A stretch of 32,185 bases of DNA from positions 1-32,185 of the forward strand of contig JAKLZA010000317.1 in the NCBI GenBank assembly GCA_030704615.1, given 5' to 3'. This DNA is from Takakia lepidozioides (Eukaryota > Streptophyta > Takakiopsida > Takakiales > Takakiaceae). The translations under genes and the position numbers were made by a program. A model generated the notes under the pieces. It had not been told where the DNA came from and searched no databases. It saw only the letters and a program-made list of their open reading frames with translations. Of this stretch, positions 1 through 10,234 are shown one piece after another; within the stretch, counting starts at the first letter, position 1, and each line of letters opens with the position of its first letter.

Positions 1-820
1 TGAAAATAAAAATAATCATTACCTATGTAGCTATGCCATGTCTCCATGGGCTGTTTGGGCATTATGCACTCGCTGCAAAGCGGCACATGTGTCATCATGC
101 AAAACAGGAGCGAAAATGGTACAAGGGAGTGTGACCAGCCGCATGTCACCGCTCTGAGTTGCCCCAATGTTTTTGAAAATTGCATATGTAGCACCTCCCC
201 TACGAAACTGCTGGACTAACCGCTCATATTCTGCATGGAACGCTGGCAGAAAACTGACCTCCATACACTCAAACAATACCATTACTACTCCATAATAAGT
301 TAAAATAGCATAACAAAGAAAAGGCGAAAAGCAAACAATGGTAAGAGACTTACAATCTGAACATCCAGCTGAAAAGGCCCCATCCGCCACTGTCAGCTCG
401 AAACGCTGTTCCACCTGACCACGTACTCCTATAACCACCACACAGCATTAGTGGCGGTAGCAAACTTCTCATGGAATCGTTTTGAGAAAGCACTGATGGT
501 GTCTTTGCAAAAGAAGTTGAGTATTGGAGGGCTCTGAAATGGTGCTATGACCTGCACAAGGGTGACGGAGGTAATCTTCAAACAGTACACCAAATCACCT
601 CTCTCGAACTTAAGCTTAGGACGCACGGAAAATTCTCCAAGCGCACATAAGCGCCTTTGCAGAACTTCTCTGACTGTGTTTGGACCAATGACCCGAACAC
701 AGTAACATTGACCGTTGTGAAACCAAGCCTATCTGTGAGATCACAATGCAAATAGGACCATGTGCTGGGAGACTCCTGAATAGAGGGCTTGTTCACATTG
801 CCATACCTACTCAAATCAAC
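1..820 (-). pseudogene. OB-fold / zinc-ribbon protein, copy A, cut by the window start and frameshifted
   Basis: Only blocks 1 and 2 lie in the window; the zinc-ribbon block would be to the left of position 1. A missing G at about 630 and an extra base pair near 440 break block 1. Block 2 (about 31-285) keeps the MVLFECMEVSFLPAF start. Confidence 0.5.
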
Positions 821-1638
821 CTAGAGCAATGGGAAAAAAAAAGACTTCGCGTGCCGGAGGGCTCCAAGAAAGGTTGACGCCGTAGCTGTGTAGGACTTAG
901 CCATTTCAACTTCTTCTCTAATGCGCCCGCTAGATAGCTAAGTTAGGCCAACCACTATCAAGAACTGCAAAGTGGTAGGCTTCTTGATTATTTCTTTGAC
1001 AACCCGATATTTTAGTTATGACTAAACAGAGTGGCAGAACCCATCGTGACTGCTCCCTGTGGGAGTGGCCGAGACATAGAATCGGCGCCATTGTACTTCC
1101 AAACAACAGAGCGTGTGCGAAAGGCGCAGAGGAAGGAGAAGATGCTGATGAGCGCTTCCAGGGGAACAGTTGGAAAACACCTGGTAAACTACAAGCGAAC
1201 TTAGTTGAGGAGGAAAGGATACGTGACACAGCCCGACAATCGGCCCTCCATCGCTGCCGGATCTAAAAAAGAACACATTGAAGCCAGAGCTGTCTACGGA
1301 AGATGTGGAAAATGGTGAACGTGGCGAAGACGGTACTATCAAGCCCGACAGTGAAGCTTGATCAAGCAGTCAAGATAGCAAACAGCCTGTCGGGCCATGG
1401 GGAAGGCTTGAGGTTGGGGCAAATCGAGGATGTAGAGAGTCAAGAACAACTCGCAAGCAAGGTGCAAGAAGAGTTGTTCTTCTTTTATTGTTTCTTTGCG
1501 GGAGTATAATACAACTCTTGGGGAGCGAGGATGCACGCCATGGCAGCAAGAAGCATAGCTCCCAAATGGGAGAAAGAAGGACTGGTAGAGGAGGGATAGT
1601 GACTCCTCTCTACCCATGGTGTACTCAGATCGCTGAAA

Positions 1639-2250
1639 ATGGAGGGGCCTGGCCGAACACACCCGAGCATCACCAAAAGACATCATCTCATGTCAGCAGC
1701 CACAGAGTGGAGTGCATCTGGAGGGAGGCGAAAACGGAGCCAACCACGAGTTCAAGAAGACACCAAGTCCGATCAGAACCCGAGATCTCTCAATCCATAC
1801 AGTGGAGGAGCACATGGACACACGAGATAAGGCAATACCAAACGGAGACGGGGAAGGACTGTCTCTCAACTCGAGCGGCAGCGGGCGGCATTTTCTGCAT
1901 GGCTTTACAAACTTAGCGTTCGCTCAAAGAGAAGCGGGCTGCCCCCTGATCAACCTTTACAACACCACAGATAAGTACAGGGGCATTCCCAACGTTGTGA
2001 TTCCAAGGGCTATGATGAAGAACGTTAGGGAAAATGCTACAACATTTGCTATTCTCACAACAGGTTATGTGTTGGAATACTTCTCATCTTCACCTGTGGG
2101 CCAGCACGAAAGCTAAATCGCCACAGATGCTCCGCTCAACACTTACAAATTTCTGAAGGAGCAAATATGGCTGCCTATAACCACTAACCATACAGGCGCA
2201 ATTGTGGCTTGCCTCTTACCAAACATGTATTTTGTTTTTGCTATAATATT
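1639..2250 (+). pseudogene. Unrecognised protein of the tandem unit (copy A), diverged and frameshifted
   Basis: Same region as at 31501 but with a cluster of changes between about 1795 and 1870, plus shifts near 1927, 2075 and 2118. The open pieces are 1639-1830 and 1712-2116. Confidence 0.35.
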
Positions 2251-2263
2251 ATATATTATATAT

Positions 2264-3063
2264 TCACCGCGAATGAGAATAAATTTGAGAGTAAATGTGA
2301 GATTCAAAGTTGCATAATGACAGGAGAAAATTTGCGCTATGTCTTTTAGAGTGGACGACGGAAAACTCGACCATCAAATTGAACATGTGTTCATCATGAG
2401 TTGGTAGCCATTATGAAACGACGTGTTTCGGGGTTACATTGGTGTTGTTCATAATATCATTTGTTGTCGACCCATTTTTTAGTGACATATTGTGATATCA
2501 AAGAGGCTGTTTGTGTGTACCGATATTGGCAAATCCCGAAATGAAAGCGATTGAGAATTTGAAATCGAGGTCAAACGGCATAACATTTGAAGTGCAATGA
2601 GTTCTTTTCAAAATAATAGGTTCAAAAGTCCACTCTTCGTAGCGTGTCTCATCGTCATAAAGTAGTTGGAGAGGGTATGCGCAACAAATTGATCACCCAC
2701 AGAAAAATATTATTCTTTTATTTACTCGAGACCATAACCGAATGGTCTTTGTAAATAATTTGCTAAACAAAAAATGGCACGATTATCGCCTTCTTAACCT
2801 TCACAAACAACATTTTTGGACATTTGTTGAACAATTCATCAATTGTGCGAAACACCATGTAACTCATAGAGGGCGTCCAAGAAGAAAAGTGGATTTGAAT
2901 CATTTCGGCCACCTCATCAGTGGGCAATTGTAAGTTTGCTAAAATGTTTCAAGGTTTGACGACGGAGATCTGTAGATGATATTTCAAAAATGCAGCAAAT
3001 AAGCAACTGAATCAATAAACAGTCTTCAACAACATAATGGTAATCGTGTACACGATGCAAATT
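2264..3063 (-). pseudogene. OTU-like protease, copy A, frameshifted
   Basis: The most damaged copy. The N-terminal block (ILQYQNLHRVHDYHYVVEDCL) is open but shifts right after the catalytic Cys because of a lost base near 3015. Many further one-base indels follow down to 2264. Confidence 0.5.
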
Positions 3064-3772
3064 CTGATATTGTAATATTAAGTCTATCTCTGTATCATTA
3101 TTAGAGAGTAGTAAATTAGATATAAAAATAAGGTTGTAAAAAACTGAATTAAGGTTCAAGTTGTATTATAAAGAAAATAATATTAATGGAGGTTGGCCAG
3201 ATTAGATAGATTTTGAAAATCTTATAAGAACACAACAAGCAATGTACAAGGCAATGATGAACGTCGAATAAAGAGTGCTGCTAAACAATAATAATAGTAC
3301 ATTATATGTTTTGATGAATTAAATTTCATAGATATTGTAGTAGATAAATCTGAATTGAAAAATTAAGTGAGAGACTGGCTGATTAACTGAGGAACTGGCT
3401 GATGAAAATGTAGCTGTAAACAAAAAAAAGGCTGAAGTTTGTAAAAAATTGAAAGAACACAAGAATGGCACAATATTGTCAAAGTACTCATATATTGCAA
3501 CCATAAACCACACACAACTCACAAAAATGGATTAATAAAATCCAATCATGTTGTGTGGGCTCTATTGTCATGGTAAGAACTACTTTGACGAAGTAGAGAT
3601 GCTCAGGAAAAATGCTTCACATATGAAGCAGCACCATGAAACCAAATAGCCTATAGATGTAGGAAGTCCAAGTTAATCCGAGGAAATCCGAGCATACACT
3701 AAACTATTGTAAAGGTTGATACACCTGAAAGCAGCCCTCTAGTCTAGCATGCTCTTGAATGCAGCAAAAGAA

Positions 3773-5020
3773 CTATGCTGCATGTTCTTCAAATCCAACC
3801 AAATCCCCCACAGGGTTCAAAGAAAACCGTCCCACATGACGCACGCTAGAGAACGCCTCGATGATGGAAAGTCTGTCTGTTCTATGAGCATTTTTCAGAT
3901 CTTCCTCGATCATGCCCACTATGGCCTCCACCCAATCTGAATTGACATACACCTGCACAATCCCATCCACACCCTGAATGCTACCAGCTATGCAAACATG
4001 AAGGGCACAGTGACTTGCTGTTTTGCAAGCATTACAAAAGAACAAGTCGTCATCCTGACGTGCTATGTCCTCGAGGCCACATGTGGCACACACTCGTTTG
4101 AAGGGTGGAGTGGAAGGCGAGGCGATGTAAAAAATCCCCAAAGGTGTTAGAGATGAGAAGATAATGCAATTGCAAAACAAATAGAAAGAGGAGAAACCTT
4201 GAAAATAAAAATAAATCATTACCTATGTAGCTATGCCATGTCCTCCATGGGCTGTTTGGGCATTATGCACTCGTGCAAAGCGGCACATGTGTCATCATGC
4301 AAAACAGGAGCGAAAATGGTACAAGGGAGTGTGACCAGCCGCATGTCACCGCTCTGAGTTGCCCCAATGTTTTTGAAAATTGCATATGTAGCACCTCCCC
4401 TACGAAACTGCTGGACTAACCGCTCATATTCTGCATGGAACGCTGGCAGAAAACTGACCTCCATACACTCAAACAATACCATTACTACTCCATAATAAGT
4501 TTAAAATAGCATAACAAAGAAAAGGCGAAAAGCAAACAAATGGTAAGAGACTTACAATCTGAACATCCAGCTGAAAAGGCCCCATCCGCCACTGTCAGCT
4601 CGAAACGCTGTTCCACCTGACCACGTACTCCTATAACCACCACAGCATTAGTGGCGGTAGCAAACTTCTCATGGAATCGTTTTGAGAAAGCACTGATGGT
4701 GTCTTTGCAAAGAAGTTGAGTATTGGAGGGCTCTGAAATGGTGCTATGACCTGCACAAGGGTGACGGAGGTAATCTTCAAACAGTACACCAAATCACCTC
4801 TCTCAAACTTAAGCTTAGGACGCAAGGAGAAATTCTCCAAGCGCACATAAGCGCCTTTGCAGAACTTCTCTGATTGTGTTTGGACCAATGACCCGAACAC
4901 AGTAACATTGACCGTTGTGAAACCAAGCCTATCTGTGAGATCACAATGCAAATAGGACCATGTGCTGGGAGACTCCTGAATAGAGGGCTTGTTCACATTG
5001 CCATACCTACTCAAATCAAC
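3773..5020 (-). pseudogene. OB-fold / zinc-ribbon protein, copy B, frameshifted
   Basis: The zinc-ribbon block (4219-3773) is open. Block 2 (4482-4231) has lost one C (about 4273), so it ends in a different frame. Block 1 (from 5020) has lost one A in a run near 4710 and shifts before its intron. Otherwise it is the same gene as copies D and E, and it is part of the unit that received the retrotransposon. Confidence 0.55.
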
Positions 5021-5490
5021 CTAGAGCAATGGGAAAAAAAAAGACTTCGCGTGCCGGAGGGCTCCAAGAAAGGTTGACGCCGTAGCTGTGTAGGACTTAG
5101 CCATTTCAACTTCTTCTCTAATGCGCCCGCTAGATAGCTAAGTTAGGCCAACCACTATCAAGAACTGCAAAGTGGTAGGCTTCTTGATTATTTCTTTGAC
5201 AAACCCGATATTTTAGTTATGACTAAACAGAGTGGCAGAACCCATCGTGACTGCTCCCTGTGGGAGTGGCCGAGACATAGAATCGGCGCCATTGTACTTC
5301 CAAACAACAGAGCGTGTGCGAAAGGCGCAGAGGAAGGAGAAGATGCTGATGAGCGCTTCCAGGGGAACAGTTGGAAAACACCTGGTAAACTACAAGCGAA
5401 CTTAGTTGAGGAGGAAAGGATACGTGACACAGCCCGACAATCGGCCCTCCATCGCTGCCGGATCTAAAAAAGAACACATTGAAGCCAGAG
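4200..5490. repeat. Array unit 2, left part (before the retrotransposon)
   Basis: The first 1291 bases of unit 2, ending in the target sequence cagag at 5486-5490. It continues after the element at 18625. It shares the caggag variant at about 4305 with unit 1 rather than the catgag of units 4 and 5. Confidence 0.95.
5486..5490. repeat. Target-site duplication, left copy (cagag)
   Basis: Directly abuts the TG of the left LTR. Together with 18620-18624 it is a perfect 5-bp repeat. The other four units show a single cagag at the same place (1285, 22794, 26964, 31147). Confidence 0.95.
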
Positions 5491-6428
5491 TGTCGCGCGG
5501 CTTTTACTCACCCATCCCTTCGCTATCCGAGGCGGAAACTCCAAGATAGAAGAGTTGGAAATCTCTAAGTACTCAGCCCGCGCAGAACAATCAGTCATGA
5601 CCTACAGCTAGTGTATCATGGGGGTGTTTCCTATTTGTTTCCTTTTCCGCATTCATCTTAGCTACCTTACCATTGATAATTAAGTATCAGTTTGCTTCAT
5701 CAATTTATCGGTTTCCTTCACTCCTCCATTCAATCCACAGCTTCACTCAGATCTCTCTACACAGTGTGATTGTATCGTATAAGTATCAGATTATGATTTA
5801 TCAGGTATCAAGCCGAAGCCATTGTGTCTCTATTCTCCTCTACAATATCCCTACAGCTTTGCATATAACAAGCATCTACTAATCCTCTTTCCTCCTTCAT
5901 CGTGCTCACCGACTTCCGCTCCCGTCTCACTCCGAAATCCTCCTCCCCCGAATAATAATCCCCTCTTCATTCCCCGTTTCTCCCTTTATCCTCCTATCCG
6001 CGGTTCTAACCGTTTCCCTCTCTAACCGTCGTATGTGAACTAACATGTTCCCTTCACAGGTGTTGTTCCCCACAGTCGTTCCCTGTCCTACTCTTCGTTC
6101 CCTATTATCGTGACAGCTGTGTCAAGCGGTGACTGGCTGTGTTTGGCTGTGTCGGGCTGTGACTGGCTGTGTGGGCTGTGTGTGTGTGCTGTGACGACTG
6201 TGACGGGCTGTGTGGGCTGTGTGGGCTGTGACGCGACTGTGACGGGCTGTGTGGCTTTGTGGGCTGTGACGACTGTGACGGGCTGTGTCGGCTGTGTGGG
6301 CTATGTAACCCCCCTCTACAGTGCGCTGCTGTCACCCCTAAGGTTCATGTTGGTCTCAGTCTGTGCAAAAATTAAGGGTACCCTACAAATCCCGTATAAG
6401 TGTCTAAGTCCCCTACAGTCCTCTAACA
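5491..6428 (-). repeat. 3' LTR, 938 bp
   Basis: On the plus strand it runs from TGTCGCGCGG to CTCTAACA, so in element sense it starts TGTTAG and ends GCGACA. It differs from the 5' LTR by about five substitutions and two one-base indels outside the GCTGTG minisatellite, and by repeat number inside it. It is preceded, in element sense, by the polypurine tract. Confidence 0.96.
6112..6306. repeat. GCTGTG minisatellite in the 3' LTR
   Basis: Imperfect tandem units around ggctgtgtgg, ggctgtgac and gactgtgac. In element sense the block lies 120-320 bases inside the start of the LTR, which is expected to be U3. GGG tracts recur every nine bases in places. Confidence 0.9.
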
Positions 6429-6447
6429 TTTACCCCTTCCTCCCTCA
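6429..6447 (-). other. Polypurine tract
   Basis: On the minus strand it reads tgagggaggaaggggtaaa and ends exactly at the TG of the 3' LTR. This is the expected place and composition for the plus-strand primer. Confidence 0.9.
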
Positions 6448-7377
6448 AAAAGCCGTGTCCTCACGGTTTACTGTTTCTGAGTAGCAAACCCTTTGTGAGT
6501 GAGCACCTTGTTGACGTTGAGAGTTTCGTGGCGGGCTGTGTGTACGAGCCCGAGGTCTGTCTCTGGTTGACGGAGATGGTTGATCATTACCTGGATAAGT
6601 GAGGCCTTCTGGAGGCTGATATCGAGGTAATCTTTCCGGCATAGGAGATCCCCTTTGTTTCTTCTCTTCCATCTGAATTGCATAGTCTTCTCCCATGTCA
6701 AAAGAATTCTGTGAAGAAACAGTTGTATCAGAATCCTCATCGCCTCTCAGGTGTTTTAATTTTCGAACTTTTTGTGGAATCATCTGGGGCATACAATGCT
6801 GTCCTACCATGTCTGGAAGTTTGCATTTTACAACCTGGTGTAACCGTTGAACAGCAAAATTGGTGTAGACACTGAGCTCCTTGTCTGTCCAGATGAGTGG
6901 GGTACCAATTACTGGTGCAGCGTGCAAGTATTTCCATGCGATATGTCCCTTATAGAAAATGTCATCAAGTCCGAATTTCTGTGTTGACAAATTGTTGCAG
7001 GCTGCTTGAAACCATGAACGAATTTGAGAATCCTTCTGTATCATAACTTTTGGGTCATATAGGTACATATGAGGTGGCACCGAAGGTAATACCCAATGAT
7101 CTCCACTGGAGTAACTTTGAAAGCGTGCTTGCATCTTTTGTTGCTCAATGTGGTAACGTATCAGAAAACAAGCAGCGTAGTATAGCCCGCACCCCATGAC
7201 AATACTTGCTATCTCCTTGGTCTTGGTATAAATGAGTCCATGTACAACCTGGAAAGCAACCAATTCCCTCAACATGGTACCTGCCTCGTGCCAGTATTGT
7301 GCAAAGTGATGATCTTCAATATGTCGATTGTTTGGAAGAACTTTAGTCCTGGTTGCCACTGGCAGCCAAATACGCAT
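6445..7377 (-). CDS. Extra post-pol protein, C-terminal domain (unrecognised)
   Basis: A folded-looking domain (residues 1-200) rich in Trp, Tyr and His: EDHHFAQYWHEAGTMLRELV, VMGCGLYYAACFLIRYHIEQ, HMYLYDPKVMIQKDSQIRSW, DIFYKGHIAWKYLHAAPVIG. A charged Ser/Pro/Arg tail (RDRPRARTHSPPRNSQRQQG) ends just before the polypurine tract. No signal peptide or clear membrane anchor is seen, so I find no support for an envelope-like protein. Family unknown. Confidence 0.65.
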   Translation of the reverse strand: MRIWLPVATRTKVLPNNRHIEDHHFAQYWHEAGTMLRELVAFQVVHGLIYTKTKEIASIVMGCGLYYAACFLIRYHIEQQKMQARFQSYSSGDHWVLPSVPPHMYLYDPKVMIQKDSQIRSWFQAACNNLSTQKFGLDDIFYKGHIAWKYLHAAPVIGTPLIWTDKELSVYTNFAVQRLHQVVKCKLPDMVGQHCMPQMIPQKVRKLKHLRGDEDSDTTVSSQNSFDMGEDYAIQMEEKKQRGSPMPERLPRYQPPEGLTYPGNDQPSPSTRDRPRARTHSPPRNSQRQQGAHSQRVCYSETVNREDTAF

Positions 7378-7411
7378 GATTTGGTAGTAATGTGCGAATG
7401 ACTGCGGAGGA

Positions 7412-8425
7412 CTAAATTTCTTTCCAAGCCAAATCCAACATGATGGGAATTTGGTTGAAGGGCATAATCATAGCCCTACTGTACTCCCTGGCAGCTGGAG
7501 TTTTAGGTGGGTTAAAAGCTGCATTGCCCCATACCTCCGGCTGTGGTGGCTGTGGTGTGGTTGTAGTAACCACAGGTTCAGCTACTGGTACACTGACCTG
7601 TTGTGGTGGTGGTGGTACTGGTTCCTGTACCATTGGCATCTCCTGCACCTCCTGTGAAGACTGAAAAGCCAGAGTTCTGGCTTGCAAATAAGAAGCCATT
7701 AGCTGTTCCTGAGGGATATAGACTCTTTGGTCGATGTTTGAAGTGAGGTCTTCCACTTGAGTCTGGAGTCCGTCTACATCCTCTTGTAACTCTGCTATCC
7801 TACTATAGACATTGTCTATAGTAGTTGTGGCAATGTTCTGCACCTGCAGTCTGAGCTCATTCATCTCGCTTTGGGTGAGCTTCCGTGGGCTTTTGCCCTC
7901 TACTGGCCCTTGTGCTAACCAGACCTGCATAAGGCTGTTATCCACCAAGCTGCTTGTGGTTCCCCTGAGAGTTTGCTCTTCTCTTAGCTTGTACAATTCC
8001 AACTGCTGTTGTAAAGCCTCCATGCGCTTCGCCTGTGGCTCAACCAATTGCGCATAGGCAGCAAGTAGATTATTGGCTTCCTTCGAAGCCTTGTTACTGA
8101 CCGCGATTTCATTTCTATTGGCCACGATGGTTTGTTGCAACTCCACGATGTATTTCTCTTGCTCAGCTTCCATCTGCCTGTATTGCTTGAAAGTATCTTC
8201 ATTGCGACAGATTGTATTCTTCATATCGACAATGAGCTTCATGTGCTCCACATTCTCTTCTTCTGCCTTCGTACATTTTTCCGCTTGACTGTTTATTTCT
8301 TTTGTTGATTGGTCAAGCATAGTTGTAAATGTAGCGCATTGTATCGCCATCCTGTTATGCACTGTCTGCAACTCCGTATGTAGTGCATTCAGTTCTTGCA
8401 ACTTGCTTTCATGCTGCACCTGCAT
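7412..8425 (-). CDS. Extra post-pol protein, long coiled-coil part
   Basis: Continues the preceding piece across a one-base shift. Residues 1-240 are strongly coiled-coil-like (HESKLQELNALHTELQTVHN; EEENVEHMKLIVDMKNTICR; RIAELQEDVDGLQTQVEDLT). A Pro/Val/Gln-rich linker (EPVPPPPQQVSVPVAEPVVT) follows. The stop at 7412 is one shift away from the next piece (KFSPPQSFAHYYQIMRIW). A self-associating structural role is possible but is inference. Confidence 0.6.
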   Translation of the reverse strand: MQVQHESKLQELNALHTELQTVHNRMAIQCATFTTMLDQSTKEINSQAEKCTKAEEENVEHMKLIVDMKNTICRNEDTFKQYRQMEAEQEKYIVELQQTIVANRNEIAVSNKASKEANNLLAAYAQLVEPQAKRMEALQQQLELYKLREEQTLRGTTSSLVDNSLMQVWLAQGPVEGKSPRKLTQSEMNELRLQVQNIATTTIDNVYSRIAELQEDVDGLQTQVEDLTSNIDQRVYIPQEQLMASYLQARTLAFQSSQEVQEMPMVQEPVPPPPQQVSVPVAEPVVTTTTPQPPQPEVWGNAAFNPPKTPAAREYSRAMIMPFNQIPIMLDLAWKEI

Positions 8426-9522
8426 TTGTATAGCTGTTGCTTATGTGCTTCGTGCAACTGGTCTTGCGCGAGGCCTGCCTCAATCAATTGTTGCTTGGCC
8501 AATTGCAAAGCCATTTCTGTATTGGCCAAGTCCTGCTTCATCTTGAGAGTGACCTCTTCATCGACCTTGTTTGCACACTCAGTGGCAAGTCGAGCCTCAA
8601 ACTCCTTCCTGAGTTCTTCTTTCAAGGCTGTCAATTGGGTAATTGGAACATGGGTTTTGACATAAGTCCCCAACAAATTAAGTGTCCTGCCTATGGAACT
8701 CATCAGCATTGCCTGTTGAGGGTCATCATGGTGAGGTTGCTGCTGTTCCTCCTGATCTTCAACAGTATGATGTCTCACTAACCATTCAGACCATTGTCCC
8801 ACCGGATTTTCTTCCTGAACTACTTCATTTATGACCGGTGCTACAGTGTCATGGCCTTCCGCCTGTGGTACCTCCGACACAGGTGTGTGCATTATATGTA
8901 CCTCAGGATTTCTCTTGGGCAACTGTTGCACCTCTGGGATTTCTGTCTGCTTGACCAGACCAGAATATTCATAGAGAAGGTCCCCTTTCTCTATTTCTGC
9001 CACTATCTGTTCTGTAGTTGGAATATCTATCCCTTCACTTTCCAAATCAATTATTTCGGGTTGAGCTGCATGGATAACTTGTGACCTTGTGACAAGTCGT
9101 TCAAGTGGCTGTGTTGGTTGTGATGCAGAAGTAACTTCTTCCTCCCTCTCTGAAGGTCCTGCTTCCAGTAATAACATTCTTTTGTGCTGCTGTGCCCCTT
9201 CCTGGTCATGAGCTTGGGAAACATTATCATGCGGAATCCGTGAAGCCAGTGGATCTGCCACTACAGTCTTTCCCCTTCTCTGCCTCTTAGTCTCGGGTTG
9301 TGCTGCTAGTCCACCCTCACTGTGTGAAGAGCCTTGCTCTTCCATTGCAGTTGTTTCTGGCTCAAACACTCTCATTTCCTTCCTTTCTTGTGCATTAAGT
9401 ATGCCAGAATTAAGGATTATTTGAGCAATGATTGGGCCAGACACTATGATAGGAGATTTTGCGGTAGTACTTGTAATCTTTTCATCTCCTCTACCAGTGC
9501 GTTGTACATTATGTCCGCCCAT
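8389..9522 (-). CDS. Extra post-pol protein, disordered and coiled-coil middle part
   Basis: After shifts at 9540 and about 9455 the frame runs through a long low-complexity Glu/Gln/Pro/Ser region (for example VADPLASRIPHDNVSQAHDQ). It has a possible nuclear-type basic patch (ETKRQRRGK) and His/Gln-rich stretches, then a heptad-like helix (KEELRKEFEARLATECANK). The apparent ATG at 9522 is probably not the true entry. The frame is lost near 8430 by one base. Confidence 0.6.
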   Translation of the reverse strand: MGGHNVQRTGRGDEKITSTTAKSPIIVSGPIIAQIILNSGILNAQERKEMRVFEPETTAMEEQGSSHSEGGLAAQPETKRQRRGKTVVADPLASRIPHDNVSQAHDQEGAQQHKRMLLLEAGPSEREEEVTSASQPTQPLERLVTRSQVIHAAQPEIIDLESEGIDIPTTEQIVAEIEKGDLLYEYSGLVKQTEIPEVQQLPKRNPEVHIMHTPVSEVPQAEGHDTVAPVINEVVQEENPVGQWSEWLVRHHTVEDQEEQQQPHHDDPQQAMLMSSIGRTLNLLGTYVKTHVPITQLTALKEELRKEFEARLATECANKVDEEVTLKMKQDLANTEMALQLAKQQLIEAGLAQDQLHEAHKQQLYKCRCSMKASCKN

Positions 9523-9538
9523 TGTACCTCTTGTCCCT

Positions 9539-10234
9539 TCAAGCTTTGAGGATTTCCTCTGTGAAGGATCTGCTCAAATATTGTTGGTTCTGTTTCAGGG
9601 CAATCAGAACGTTCAATACTTGGCCTATGTCTTTTAACCCTGGGTACACAGCTTTGGTACAAGCATAACCCTGAGTTTTAAAGAAACTCCCTTCTTGGAA
9701 TAAATCCCCTATTTGCAGTCTTTCCCTGTGTTCCTCCACATACACATGACCTGCTGGCAATCGAAACAATTGCTGGAGGTATAGGGGAGTAATCATTAAT
9801 TCAACTCCCTTCACCGTTGTTGTTCCTGTCTTTGGCTCAAAGTTCTGCAAAAATTGTAACATGTACTGTCTATGGTGTAGTGTCCAATCCATGCTTTGCA
9901 ATCCTTCCAATCTCAGCTCCTTCAGTATCTTTATCGCCTGTGGGGTAGCCATCGTTTGTTTCTGCAGAATTGTGGTGCTCTTCACCCTGATTTCCTCCAT
10001 TCCTCTCACTCTCTTCATCTTAGACTCACAGAACTGCTTTGGCTGTAACAACTGCAGGAATGCCTGTAGTGCACAAAGCAGAAACGTATGGTTGCCGCAG
10101 AAAGCTATGGGTAATCTCTTGTAAGCCTGCGGGGCTTGCAAGCATTGTTCAAGAGAAAAGCTCTGCTCTTTCGTTTCGTGTCTCTGCCATTGCGTAAGTA
10201 ATATTGCGAGCGTATAGTCTGTTAGTTCCTCCAT
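9539..10234 (-). CDS. Extra post-pol protein, N-terminal part (unrecognised)
   Basis: The ATG at 10234 (MEELTDYTLAILLTQW) follows the basic linker after integrase in the same frame as pol, so it could be a separate start or part of a fusion. It contains LKELRLEGLQSMDWTLHHRQ and TTTVKGVELMITPLYLQQLF, weakly like the helical plant mobile-domain type of proteins found in plant transposons. This is a resemblance by eye only. The frame ends at TGA 9541-9539, where one more base in an AAA run would continue it into SLKGQEVQWADIMYNALVEE. With the next three entries it makes a protein of roughly 1,250 residues. Confidence 0.65.
   Translation of the reverse strand: MEELTDYTLAILLTQWQRHETKEQSFSLEQCLQAPQAYKRLPIAFCGNHTFLLCALQAFLQLLQPKQFCESKMKRVRGMEEIRVKSTTILQKQTMATPQAIKILKELRLEGLQSMDWTLHHRQYMLQFLQNFEPKTGTTTVKGVELMITPLYLQQLFRLPAGHVYVEEHRERLQIGDLFQEGSFFKTQGYACTKAVYPGLKDIGQVLNVLIALKQNQQYLSRSFTEEILKA

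Larger units (their letters stand above)
1..4199. repeat. Array unit 1
   Basis: Full-length unit, the most divergent of the five. It carries private substitutions and one-base indels in the plus-strand frame (about 1795-1870), in the TA tract (2243-2262) and through the OTU-like gene (2264-3063), so none of its reading frames is open over the full length. The retrotransposon target site (cagag, 1285-1289) is empty here. Confidence 0.95.

Noticed and set aside
3550-3650. Possible C2H2 zinc finger on the plus strand in the spacer
   Set aside because: There are two Cys and several His, but the Cys-to-His spacing (about 17) and the C-x3-C do not fit a C2H2 or BED finger, and stops flank it on both sides.
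6105-6335. His/Ser/Pro/Gln-rich frame across the LTR minisatellite
   Set aside because: A direct product of translating a GCTGTG repeat; it has no start context and varies in length between the LTRs.
7440-9084. Plus-strand Cys/Trp/Leu-rich frames opposite the post-pol ORF
   Set aside because: Antisense shadows of the Gln/Pro/coiled-coil coding strand.
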